A stretch of 64,000 nt of DNA, taken from NCBI RefSeq assembly GCF_964355755.1, contig NC_092671.1:17455501-17519500 (forward strand), written 5' to 3'. Source of the DNA: Antedon mediterranea. Taxonomy: Eukaryota; Echinodermata; Crinoidea; Comatulida; Antedonidae. The first letter of the stretch is position 1. Every line of letters begins with the position of its first letter. The notes beneath the pieces were generated by a model. It saw nothing but the letters and a program-made list of their open reading frames with translations. It had not been told where the DNA came from and ran no database searches. The translations under genes and the position numbers were made by a program. Shown piece by piece: positions 11,813 through 26,000 of the stretch.

Positions 11813-14056
11813 CTGCAAATTAAATGTAATAAGTAAAGTATTTTGTAAATACATCAGTATGATTACTAAGCCAAGAATGCATTTGTTTGGAACAGCTCAA
11901 CAAGAAGATGGCAGGCAAGACCCCTGATATCAATTTCCTAAAAAATAAGTGTATAATAGGTCTTTTGTAAATTTAGTGACTGCGTATTTTAGAGTCAGGA
12001 TTTTTAACACCAACCTTCGACCTTTAGTTTCACTGATTATAAAATGCTGTTATTATTTATTTTTTTTACAGTAACCTGTTTGATCAGAAAAAAACACAAG
12101 GTTGTTTAAATCATTTCAGAACAGAAACTATTTAACAACAGAAAACAAAAGCAATTTGATTTGAGAGTTGTTTTGATTTATTAGTTTTGCCAAAATTACC
12201 AACCTTTTCCTGTTTATATTGTGCAGTAGAAAATTAGGAAAAAGCTTATCATAAACAATAGAGCATATAACAAAGAAGCATTTCAAACAATGAAATTTGA
12301 AGTTAAATTTACAATGCATTATTGCATGAAAGAGTAATTGAATCATGAATGTAAATATAGACTAACCATTATGGTGTTCTATTCTGGTGTGGTGCGTTGT
12401 ACTCTGCGCACGGAAGCTAAGGCTGAGTATGTGTCGATCATCGGAGCTGTCTCTTACGAGGAACGAGCCATCTGGTGTGTTTTCAAGACGTGATTCAGCA
12501 TCGTCCCAACTCATCGGCCCCCAATACCATCCACGCTGCAAGAAAAGTGATGGGCTTGTATAATTATGATACAATTATAACAGTCTTCACTGTAATTGGG
12601 GAGGAGTAACTGTACTGACATGTACTGTTGCCTCTCCCATTCATTGTCACTTTTTCTGTTTTTTGTTCTTATTGTTTGTACTGTATGCCTTGTGAAACTT
12701 AATAAATAATGCACGGAGAGAAGGGGTAAGGGGGAGGGGTTCAACAACAACAACAAAGGTTTTGTACAGTACACATTCGCCAACATGTTTTTTTGTGTTG
12801 GAAGATACCTGTACGTTTTCATAAACACTCCAATAAATAATATAAAATAATATTAGCTAATGTAAACTATATTATCTGTATGTATCCTTTACTATTTAAT
12901 TCCTAAGATGGCCCCCGCTTATACTACCAAACAATGCCTGCTCATTTCCTTTGAAACATAATCACTGAATCACCAGTCATTGTTGAGCTCACTAAAGTTT
13001 ACCAAAAAGCAAAGCACACAAAGAAAAAATATGGCAATTGTTTTCTGGATTAATTCTGACAGACGTTTCAGAGATACAAAACAACATTTCAAAACTGACA
13101 ACATTTGTCAGTACAACTATGTTAATCTTTCTACAAAAATGTCAAATAAAGTTAGACAAGTTTGATTATATGATTCTTAACAGGTTAAAAACATCACCTG
13201 TTTAAAATTCTTTGGCAAGGAAATTTAGACATATATACATACAGGTGGTTGAAATTATGGATATATGTGAATCACTCACATTTTGGAGAAGGGTAGTATA
13301 TTTATACAGCTAGGCTACATACGTTTTGTATTCTGCTTATCCTTAAGGTACCAATAAGGTACAGATTTAAAGTTGCTGTTTTTTTTAAGCCTGTTCTTAA
13401 AATAACTTGTCAATTGTATGTTTTTAATATCTAGATCAAGAGTCCCTATTGGATGTAATATAGGTCACAATACTAAGTCATTTTAGGCTAAGAAAATAGA
13501 TATTAAATGTAACCAAAATAACATTTATCCCTGGGTAAGAATATTATATGATATTTCAGAATTCACAACAGCTAAAATAATAATATAACATATCATTTTA
13601 AGTGGAATTGTTGGTATGGTTGCTTAAACGTCACATTGTGGCCCTGATTAGATGTTGAAGTGTATCATCTGTTACCATTTTTTTATTACCATCCTTTTAT
13701 AATCACTGTGTCAAACTGTCCCACTTCACATGAATCTCTGTACTCTATCGCCACATATAGTTTTATCGGTCAAGTATCATAGGTAAATTCTGTAATAGTG
13801 TCACATACTGTCACATGTGACAACTGCATTATGTTAGGTTACCAACTAAAATGACAGACATTCCTCTTATCTCCGATTCCAATCTAAATTCTAAGTCCTC
13901 CTGCTTCCTCCACTCTACCCTTCCCATTCATTCTCTCCCTCTCGCCTATAACGTATATTTTAAACCCATTTTCTGCTGAATTGCACAGAATTGTAAATAA
14001 TTCTAATTAGGTTATATGCATGATATGCATATAACCTCTTGATTCTGTCAAAATCT

Positions 14057-14087
<31 letters not shown>

Positions 14088-17000
14088 TTCTTTCCTTAGA
14101 ACTATTTTGTCCGTGCATTATCTTGGCATCAGTTTAATCTAGCTAAGTCAAGTTTTCAGAGTATATTCCTCATGGCCAGGAATTGATGTGGTTATATTTT
14201 CACGATGCGTAATCAAAAATTACGCGGTCTACGCGCGATTTTACGAAATCACGTTTGTAATCATATCTTCACAAGCATGAATCACAATTAAACAAAATTT
14301 GGTACTCATAAATTTCAGGTCATATTTCATCATATGGCAATAAAATTACGTGCGTAGCGCATATAACGCTTGCGTACGCGCGCTTAAAATGTTCAAAATT
14401 GTCAAAATTTATTTTCGATGAAATTAGAGTACGTTTCAGGCAATTTTAAGCGTTTAAAAAAATGCCATGAGTGCGCAGATTTTTGCACGCGAATGCGCAC
14501 TCTTTGTGCCCGATTTCTGTTTTACAATCTTTCTTTAATAATATCATCATATTTGATTCAGGTTTCAACTCGAAATTGCGTTATACGAGCACGTCAAAAG
14601 TGACTGGCTACGCACGTAAGTTAACAAAATGGTGAAAATATGCTAAATTTTAAAATTAATATATATCGTCAGAATGCAGGGGAACACCTATTTTTTATTT
14701 CATTTTCTTGAATTGTATGTATCATATGTATGATTTATTATCAAATAAAGAGAACAAAAGTTGATTAAGTCATCATTAATTGCATATTAAATTAAAAAAA
14801 AATAATTTCGACAATCAAACAAATTATGACATTTTCTTAGGCCAAAATAACAAACTTAACATTAACTTTCTTCCTTCAAAAATTCATATATTAAAGTTAA
14901 AAGTATGTAGTTTGACAGTGCATCATTTGTATACATTTTAAAGATGTCATCATAGTAAAAAATTATAATTCATTTCGGTATGTAATAATCTATTTGCATC
15001 AAAGTGGTTACTGCATAGTAAATACACAGAGGAATTTTTCTACAACTTTTAGTCAGTTGTGTACGGCTCGGTGGTCTGTGCTCGTGTCTATGGCATTCAA
15101 GGTCCCGAGATCGAGTCTCACCTTGGGAAACGAAATAAGATTTTTTTTTTATTTCCCGTATTGTTTGTTCAAATTTATTTCTTAGTGTATAGATTATACA
15201 CATGATTTATAATGAAATCTAGATAAAAATTAACTTATGTCTTTTTTATTATGTAACAACAAATGTGGTTTATGACATTATACGCATATGGATCTTTGAT
15301 CGGATTGTGATACCGGCTATGTTGTTCGCGTTAGCAAGGTCCTATCATATATTACAAATAATTAAAGATTCTGAGAAAATCAATCAATCAATCAATATAT
15401 CTTTTAAAAATCAATTATCTTTATTTAAATCAATGCATATAACCTATAATTCGTCATAGTGACGAATTAAATCTAGTTTTTAATTTGTTTTTATATTGTT
15501 TTGTTTGTATGCGGATATTTGCCCTTGAAAGTATCAGCAGCGAATAACATTGGCCCTGTTTCTGCTGCCAAGAAAATACCGTATTTTATACGGTATTTTT
15601 TGAATACCGTATTTATACCATATTTTTTTGGCAGCAGAAACTGCGCTCATAAAAAAAATACCGTATCTTGTATATCGTATTTTATCCACAAATTTTGTGG
15701 GGAAAATTTACAAATTTATACCATATTTTTTGTACCCTTTTCTGCTGCCAATAAAAAATACCGTATTTTTTTTACCTGCGACATGAGGTCAACATCGTGT
15801 TTTTATTTTCTGTCGCTGTCAGCTGTTTTACACACGTGTATAGATATATTCGGCGAAAATGTGGAGCGAAGACGTCAAAGTATTTACTATATAAATCTGT
15901 GTGGGAAAGGGAAGCTAAAATGTCCGGCCAACTAAAAAGTAATAAAAGGGACAACAACATTTATAAAGACATTTCTAAAAAAATAAAGCAGGAGTACGGA
16001 ATAGACTTGTCTCCAAAGCAAGTGAACTCAAAGCTGAAGAGCCTGCAAAAGCAGTACAATAACTCGGGGAGGGAACGAATTACTTGTCCCCATTCTGTGC
16101 TCTAACATCTCTATCACTAGGGCTAGGCTGTTGAAAGTGAGACGTAAAACTTCCTTTATTGCGACTTTTAATTATCGACCAAATAAATTAATGGCAATTT
16201 GGGTAAAAAGAATGAAATTTAACACGACCACCCAAGAAGTATTGTTAGCAGAAACGGGGTACTAAAAAATACGGTATAAAAAATACCGTATTTTTATACC
16301 GTATTTTGAGCAGTTGCAGCAGAAACAGGCCCATTGAAATTATTCTGCAATGTTTACAAACAACATAATTTTAATATTGTTATTTGATTAAATTGCATAT
16401 TTACTAATAACTATCAGTCAGTATCAATCAACACAGTAAGTGCAGATCATGTGCTAATGTTGTATTACTTTGGATGTGTACATCATGTAATATGAAGAAG
16501 TATAGTAGAAGTAGAAGTATAGTTGTTTCGATATTGCATTGGTGTGGTGTTTTGCTTGAAACAATCACGTTCTCTTAATTAATAATCAGAACTTACGTCA
16601 CTAATTTTGCGTAAACTTGAGGTAAATTCTGCCCTCGACTTCTCAGCTTCGTCATTAACGATAGCATCCCTTTCTGGCAGCTCTGGTGGTACATCATTAT
16701 CATCATCTAAAAATGTCAAAAATGAGTAAAATGTTATTGAATTGTATATAGAAAAACAGATGTTGTCAAAGCCTTGGTTGTCCAATTTATATCTGAAAAC
16801 ATGTGAACTATTGATTGACTTGATTGAAATATATATTTATACTGGGTAACCTCTTCAGTCAAAGACTCTCCCAGAGGGCCCAGTTGGTGATCAGTGGCTG
16901 TGATGTACTAATACACCGGGGTAACCCCCTACTTGTCTCGAAAGATGTACTAGGTTCTTTAAAGTGCACACGAGCAAGTTGTGTACACTGGACCTACGGT

Positions 17001-20000
17001 TTATAGTCCTTATCCGAGAAGACTCGTTCTACCACCAGAACCATGGAGTGAGTGAGCCTCGAACCCATGCCGATGTTATGGCTACTATGACCCTGGAAGA
17101 GTCCTGCTTTGACTGCTACAGGGGTTTGGTTCGGTTTCTAAATGCTAGTGCATTATTAAAATACTGTAAAGGCATCAAACACCTACAGAAAAAAAATTCC
17201 ATGATTGATATTAATTTTCTTATTTCATTTTGATTAAAGTTATTTTTTACATGTCTGTATTTTTCTAATTTTCAAGTGTATATATTGCAGAAAACAGGAT
17301 ATTGTTGGTAAACAGACCGATTGATATATAATAACAATTTTATTTCCGCAATTAACTGATATTTTCTTCAATAAAAATTCAATTCAATTTTGTTAGGTAT
17401 CGATACAATTATTAGGACAAATATCTGCATAAACAGGCCATACATTATCTAAATACAATATAGGTTGATACGCTATGTTGTGGATAAGTACTATAAAGCC
17501 ATTGCATATTTGACATTTTATGTTTAGCAAAGATAGGCATACTTGAACATATCAAAAGCATGCTGGCATTATAACTAGTGACAGATAATACAAAGGTCTG
17601 ATGTTATGTTACTGCCTATTTTACTATCATCAAGAAAAGATAGTGGAGGAGGTCCCTGGAAATTATTAAATACCTATACAGATACAGTATGTAAAGGTCA
17701 AGAAAAACTCTAATAGTATTTTCTGCTATAAAAGATTATTATAAACCCTTTTAGATTACCAAGTTGTAAAATGTATAATATTTCATTATCAAAGATTTGA
17801 TTTTTCTTTCAAGATTTGTTTATAAAATAGCTGTTCAACAACCTACACCAAAAATGGCTAAATATAGCCAAACTACTTCCTAAATTTAACTTAACCTAAC
17901 CCTCAAAATAATCTCTCTCACTATAAAGTCAAACAAAGTTGCTCATGGGATTCGAAACCCATACATTGACATGCAGTGTCCATAGCCTAATCCATTTGAC
18001 TATACAGACAGCTTGAAAGAAAGCGTTTGCATAATAGCGAATTGGTCAATTCTTAACACCTTGGATATGACTACCGTAAATGTTTTTTTTATGTCGTTTC
18101 ATGAGGGAACCCAATTTATGTACGAAAAGAAATATTGCTACCACCAGGGTACACACTTTAAAATTCAACTGTATAAAATGTTCAAATAGAATGACTTGCA
18201 AAACAATTCACAATGGATTTGACCAAAAATAAACTGCATTGCATTACAATGAATAGAATGTTTTAATATATTTATAGAAAAAAGTGTAAACAATTGTTTC
18301 ACAGAAACCTATAAGGATTTCCTATCCACGTAACAATCAACGTCATTCAAAAGAAGCAATATATTGTTTTCCTCTTATGTAGCGAATGAGAGCCAGGTGA
18401 ATAGGAATTAATTTGTAACCATTTATATCTTTGTATGTATTTATTTGAATAATTGCCCTGGGATGTTTATGTTTCAATAAGATTTTTAGGAGTATGGGCA
18501 TTTATTTTTTTGCGTGTAATGGTAACATGTATTTTAATAGCAAATCAATTTCAAAATATAACACATTAATATCAAAAAGTGATAAAATACAGTAAAAATT
18601 ATAAAAAAAATGCTTGGTAAATTGTAGATCATGAATAGAAATGTGATATAACAGTATCATGGGTATGTATGCAAGTGGTAAGGCGTTATTCAAAGAAAAA
18701 AATAAAAGCCTTGGGCAGTTATTTTAGGGGGTGTTTGTCCAAAGCAATTTATTCAAAATAAATATGGTACACAATATAATTTGTCTATTTTTAGTCTTTG
18801 GTTAAACTATGGACATCAGTGAAATAGTTTTAAGTTAAAAGGCCCATTTTAACCAAAAACTCCCAGGGTAAAATTAGTGTGAGCAAATACTAGTAAATAA
18901 TTAAATATTTAAAAAATTGATAATCTATAGTCTAAATATAATATTATTGTAATCATTTTTTAATATTGATTGTATTGTAATTTTATGATCTTGTAAACTC
19001 ATTTTTATATGATCATTTTTTTATTTTATGTTTATTGTTTAAAAAAAAATGATCTTGAGAATAGAATTGAGATAGTTCATTAATTGTAAACCAGTATTAA
19101 TTTAAGTTACGTGTCAATGACAGTTTCGTCAAGCTGATAAACTTTGACTTTGATTAGCCTATACTAACTCCTGTTCTACTCTACTTTAATCTGTTCTACA
19201 GATTGTATGTTTATAAATAATAAATTCAAATTAAATAAACAACTAATTCAAATACAAAGACTTGAACCTATGCCTTCCTTTTCTGCAATATAGAAACACC
19301 TTTTTGGTTTTTACTCTCGTTAACCATTTTGTGGCCGACAATCAATTAAAGTTATTGCTTTAATTAATCAAACTGTTGAAATATTACAAAGCTGAGAGTC
19401 TGGACATTTGTTATTGTAATACACTCCATTAACACAGTTGGTCTGTGTACACCAGTAGTAACTCAATAGAGCCTATGTACAGGTCATTTAATATCATTGT
19501 TATCCCGTTGATAAAACACTCAACTTCACAGCATGTAAAACCAATGAAAATCAATATAGCTAGTGGTTGTTAACAAGAACAATACTAATGTGTAAATCAC
19601 AAAGGCTTTCCAAATAGCTCAGTTTAATTTTTGATCAATATCTGTACCTTTTGTAAAATTATTTATATTTTTAAGGTTTGCAGCAGACTAACTGTAGTGA
19701 AGTGGGTGGCTACCAGTATTGGGAAATGAGAAAAGTTGGTACAAACAATAACATGAGAAAAGTTGGTACAGCAACATGAGAAAAGTTGGTACAATAACAT
19801 GAGAAAAGTTGGTACAGTAACATGAGAAAAGTTGGTACAATAACATGAAAAAAGTTGATACAGTAACATGAAAAATAAAGGTCTTCCATCAACAAAATAA
19901 CTTAATAGCTATGTAAATTTTAAACTTTTAAATCGATAGCACTGTCTTGGTTTGCTGGTAGTAACTTTTAAAAAAAGTCAAGCAGAGGTACTTTAGTCTT

Positions 20001-23000
20001 CATCTACAAATTCATTATGTTGACTGTAGAATTAATTCAATACCAACAATTCACTTGCTTGCTAGTTACAGTAGGCTTCTCGTTTTACAAATAACAATGT
20101 TTTGCTAGTGGATAAAAAATGTACTGTAGCATTATTATCTTTATCATCATCATCATCATTTATGTATTCAAAATTAACATGTACCGGTACTAAAAAGGCA
20201 AACCCTCATTGCGCAATAAAAAAAAAAATGAAAATCATCAAAAATCATCAAAAATGCCAATATTTACAGTATCTCACATGATCTACAGTAATTGCATGCA
20301 TATTTGGAAAATCCATTAAAACTGACAAAACAATTTGTTCTGGAATTGCTAAAAAAAAAGGAAGGAAGTGGGAATATAATATAGATTGGATCTAGTTATT
20401 TGAAAATTTGTTTAATTTAGTAAAATATAAAAACAGTAAAGGGTTAAAAAAAATATTAAAATAGTTTTTCAATGTATGTGTAGCAACCACCTATAGTACA
20501 GTATGTCACAACAGAGACTGATTAAAAATCACCTTTTTTTAAACAGATTTTTTAATAGGAAACTCCTTCAATGAGATGAGTCAACGAAGTTACGTTATCT
20601 GTGAAATGCAGTAATTCATTTTAACACACTCATAATCATACAACCTCAAGCTATGGTGCAGTGTGTAATGCTTTAAAAAGAAAGTCCTATCTTACACTGT
20701 TACCACAAATGGAGTTTTTGTGACGTTGAAAAAATAGTTAATAATACTGAAAGTGTCCTCTACAGTACTTTACAGTTGTTAATAGCAATCAGTCCAGAGC
20801 CATAAAAAGTTACGACATTGGGTTAAAGTCATGTGATACACACCGGAGCAAATTGTGTCAAAATTGTCTCGGTTTCTTATATCTTAACAAATTTAATTGC
20901 ACATTTGAAAGTGAATTATCGATGTGCCAACTACATCGTATTAATAACAATTATGTAATTAAAGTGTGCTGACTAAACAAAATAATAAAGTATTGTGGAT
21001 ATATTTATTATATTAAACATTAATGGCAAATCATCACAAATGAAATGAAATTTGATAATGTTGGTAGGGCAGTTTGTGTCAAAGGTGGTTCTAATCAATC
21101 TAATGTCGTAACTCCTTATACTATATGGCTTTGAATCAGTCAACACCAATTCCCCCTCCCCAAGGCAACTTTAGGAGTCTCCCGGTCCGGTAACTGTTAC
21201 TGTACCAACCCAGAAGTAGTGACCAAAAAACAACTACAAACGATAGGCTTACCAAACGTTGTACAGTAGTTAATTGGTTGAGACGTCCTTAAACTATAGC
21301 TTCGGGAAAGCTGTTTAATTGGCAGTGTAAATAATGCAATTATCATATTATTAATAATTAAATTACATGCTAAGTGAAAATCAGTTCATTTGGTAACCTG
21401 CTTTCTCATCGCATTAATACATTAATCAAACAAGTAGATGGACTTGATATACTTTATACTTTGGGTACAGCAAAGTCACTTTACAGTTATAAAAATTTAT
21501 TCACCTACAGGGAATATTTTTGCCAGTGTAGCATAGCAAAAAGCTATACAAAACAACCTTATTGCTACACATTTCTAAAATTGTGTAGCAAAAAAGACAA
21601 TACAAAACTATGTTTCTCGACTAAAAAATCAGTTTGATTAGCAATAATTGCTAAACAAAATTTTAAAATGAAATTTTTCCCTGACCTATTTATTAGTTTA
21701 AAAAGCAGAGGTCTGAAATTTTACTACTGTAACTAACAAGATAAAAGATAAAATACAGTATACTTTGTTGTCACATAACTGATTGTACATGAACAACAAA
21801 ACTAAAATGCTTAGAAACAGATAGGTGTGGTGGCGTGTTTGTGTAAGTTTTAATAGAATTTTGTTGGTTGAACAAGAACAAGTAAAAGATACTTTCCCTG
21901 TCCATTAATAAAAGTAATTAAAACAATTTTAAAACTTACAACAATTTATTGAGTCAGCCCAGCAAGGGGTTGAAAACATTCCGAGTTTGTAAACAACCAT
22001 GTCCTTTAATAATAAACCTCTAGGCACCTATGTAATTACTAAATATCCTGTAAGCAGGGTGTTACTTTAAGAACAGTTGCTGTCATCAGCCAGTAATACT
22101 GTACATTCCGCAAAGAACTTGATTTTCAATTTCTGATTCTTTCCCCAAAGTCACTCTGCTCGAAAAGAGCAGAAAATTAAATCAGCAATTTAAAATAATT
22201 TACAATACATACAGTAAAAAACAGAATCATTCCAGGTAAACATCTTAAAATAAGATCCAAATTATTAATTTCACTTCACTTCATTTATTTTTGTCTCCAT
22301 AATATATATACAATATTAAAAAGCGTGGACAAAGAACAAGAAAACATCACACAAAACAGGCAGAGCCAGGATTCCTAAAAATCGTACTTAACAACTACCT
22401 ACAGTAGTACTAATACTAACAGTCTCCTAATTGTATATAAAACATTTAGAATATAATTTGTATAAACATAAACAAGCGTCGCTGGGGTTATATCTGTAGC
22501 GTTAGTTAGGGTATGTCAGTACTGTAGCTGTGGTTAATAACGGCAACGACGTGGGGGTAGTTACTGTAGGTGCATTAATAACGCCACTAGTTCACACGTA
22601 AAAGGAGTACAGTAGGCTACGCAAGGCGTAAGCCAGCCTTACGCAATAAGTGTGAACACCCTCAAAGTAGGCCTAAATACAATCTGACGAAATGTGTAGT
22701 TTCTTTTTAAATAAATATCAAAATTGAAGGCCAATTAATTATCCAATTTCAACAAGTTTTATCTAGAAGCCTCTGTGGTCTAATGAAATTTGCCTTGTCA
22801 CCAAGAGGTCACAGGTTCTAAGCCGGTCAGAGTCATTTTATCACACAGGGACCACAGTCCCTTGTTAGCTACAGTATAACACACTACACTAAACCATTGT
22901 TAAGTAAGTTACAAGATACCAGTTAAACACTAAATGTAGTTATTACTGTATTTTACGTTTGTTTAAATCTATCTTATTTATAGGTACAGTTAATATAGTG

Positions 23001-26000
23001 TACTGTATAGCCTACAGCTTTGGGAACTACTGTCTTGCGGGGCACACTGTATTAAACTACTGTGTAGTAGCCTTAGATTAGGAAGGGTACAGTTAGTTAA
23101 TTTAAAGGAATTAGTTTATATAATTCCTCAATATTTACACTAATCTTCTTTATATTTTAAATCCATTACAGTGCATCAGCAAATATAGATTTCTTGTCAA
23201 AAAGCCAAGGTTTTTACTTATGGTATAGTACTGTATACCAGGAAAAATGAATGCCAATCATACAGGAAGGGTTCTGTACACACTGTAATATTGAAATTTA
23301 AAACAAGGAAGTTACATGATAATGGTATTATTATATATAATTGAAAATTGAAACATTCAACAGAAAGTGTTAATGTCTTTACAGTTGAAGTTTGTATTGA
23401 AAAGGTTTATTATAACAGTGTTACTGTTACTGTAATTGCACCAGCCAATTGAAATGATTACATTAACACTTTGACTGCCAGACGTTTTTCCAGTTAGAAA
23501 CTGCCACCGCCATCGTTTTTAGCTCAATTCAATGTTTTTAAAGGCTGGTTGAAACTATGTATGTAATCTGATTTAGCTTTACAATGGTACCAAGAATGAT
23601 TTTCAAATCGCAATATGTAAATCGTAATAGAAAAATAAAAGTAACCCACTTTTTTATTTTTTTGTAGTTTCGCGCAAGAAAGTCGAGGTATTCGAAAATA
23701 TGGCCCGGTGAGATCAACAAACAACGAAAAAGTTACTTACTGTACATGGCAACGATAGTAGGCCTATAAAAACTAGTTATCACTATCGAAAAATGTATTA
23801 CATTTTATAAATCATAAATCTTACATCAATGTTTCGCCAAAATCCACATAGTAAAGACACCAGGCCTGGTTAACCAGGCCTAAAGTTGCTCCGGAACCGT
23901 TTTACGACTAGGCTAGTACTACTAGCCTAGTAAACTGATGATAATATCAATACCATTTCTAAACAAGTTTGCTGCGTGAAACTCGGTCACTTACCTTACA
24001 GTGAAACACCAAAACAAATAGGGTATACATACAATAATAAAATTAAAGACTTCATATTGAAAATGACTCCATTATTTTTTAATATTCAGACAACAAACAA
24101 ACATGCCAATCCACAAAAACCTTTGTAATGCTTCGGCGGCATAGCTAGCGCGCGACCGATACACAATGCGCCAAGCCATCGCTTTACGCGCTACTGTGAT
24201 GCGCGGTGTATGTTATTTCGACAGGTACCATTTGACAGTCGTTCGTAACCAGATTAGTTACTTTCAAATAGTAAAATATTGATGGTCCAGACCAAATATA
24301 CAGTACGTATTTTCCGGAGTATAGGTCGACCCCAAGTATAAGTCGACCCCCAACTTTGGCCTAGAATATCGTTGATTTTGGTATGACCTGAATACTGTAT
24401 AAGTCGACCCCCAAAATCGGCTAATAACACAACTTACTTTAAAGTTCAAAAAGGGCTAGAAATGTATGAAATGTGGTTGGTTGTTTATATTATTAAAGTG
24501 TAGGCCTAATCAATATCGGACGGACGAATGGCGACGACTTCGCCGCCGTCTTTACCAGCCTATAATAAATGACAGCGATGTAGCGTTACTTGCCATCAGC
24601 GATGTTTTTCGCGTCACTCGAATAAATTAAAACGAGTTTTCCGTTAGGAGGCTTATTAATTGTACAGACGAGTAGTTGTAAATCGCGTTATCTGTAAAAT
24701 GTACACGCGCCCGACTAAGGAGAATTTATTTTATGAATAGACATGCGCAGTAATTGTAATTACGAACAAACAAACAAACTGTGCATGTGTATAGATGAAA
24801 ATATCGCGCAATAACAAACATGCTGCATTGGGACATTCCGACGTCTGTGGTGTGTGTTACGATGTTTTCGCGAGAGTGAATAAAGAAGCATAAAGAAAAC
24901 TATTTATTCTTAATTATCTTAAAAGCGTAATATTAACATCAAAATGAGTCATTGTGATATATTAATATTTTATTGACCAGTACTTGTTGGAGTTGTATTA
25001 TTTTGTACAATGTAGGTATTAAATTGAAAACTTCTGTGAGTGATTGATGATAGGCCACTGTCACTGACCTTGCTGGGCCTTGACAGCTGACGGCTTTTGA
25101 ACATATTTTTTCGGCCTGATTTTTTTTAAAAATCGCATGGTCGGAGTATAAGTCGACCCCCCGATTTTGCAATTAAAATTTTCCCACAAAGTCTCGACCT
25201 ATACTCCGGAAAATACGGTAGTGTCCATATTTATAGTATATACCAATAATTAACCTATCTACTGGATTTCGTAAAAAAAGATCTTCGTGTTTGGCAGTCA
25301 AGCGTTGTGTTTTCAAACACAAAGTGTTAAAGTGGAAATCAAAAGTACAAAATGAAATGTTTTGGTTACATACTGTACATGCAATCTATGTTGTGTCTAC
25401 AGTACAGTAACTTACTGGATAAACCAACATTAGCCACAATATGTGTTACGGTTGCAATACTATCATACTGTATATGTCAAGTCCTACGCATCTGGTTCAA
25501 CCTCAAGCTCTCATGCCATGCCAAAATATCATGCTTTTTCATCAATAGATCAATCGATCGATTTTTAATCAATTCTTTTTTAATATCATCAGAATTATAC
25601 TGATCGTAGGTCAAAACAACATAAAAATCCTTTTTTTGGACGTTTCAACCCAGTCAGTCAAGATGTTTTGTCCCAATTAAAAGGTAACAAAAAATGGTTG
25701 GGAGATGGGTTGGAGTCATAATTGGGAAATCTCAAGACAGTAGCAACATCAAACTTGACATGTATCTACTATACTAATCTAAATATTCTTAGGATACAGA
25801 GTATGTACATAAAGGTATACACTGAATGGTGTTGGAATGATCATAATCAGACTCAGTCAGTACAATTAAGTTTGATACTGTTCTGTTCTAAGGTCTCTCT
25901 AATAGTAATACAGTACACAAAGTACAGTACTTCAAATCAATAGTAGTCTTAGTCTACACTGCAAAACTTTATGTGACAAAAAAATGTGATGTGCCCATAT

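Noticed and set aside
19726-19880. CRISPR-like array
   Set aside because: Units are contiguous, without unique spacers, in an animal intron; this is a minisatellite. The same applies to 26309-26535 and 44964-45049.
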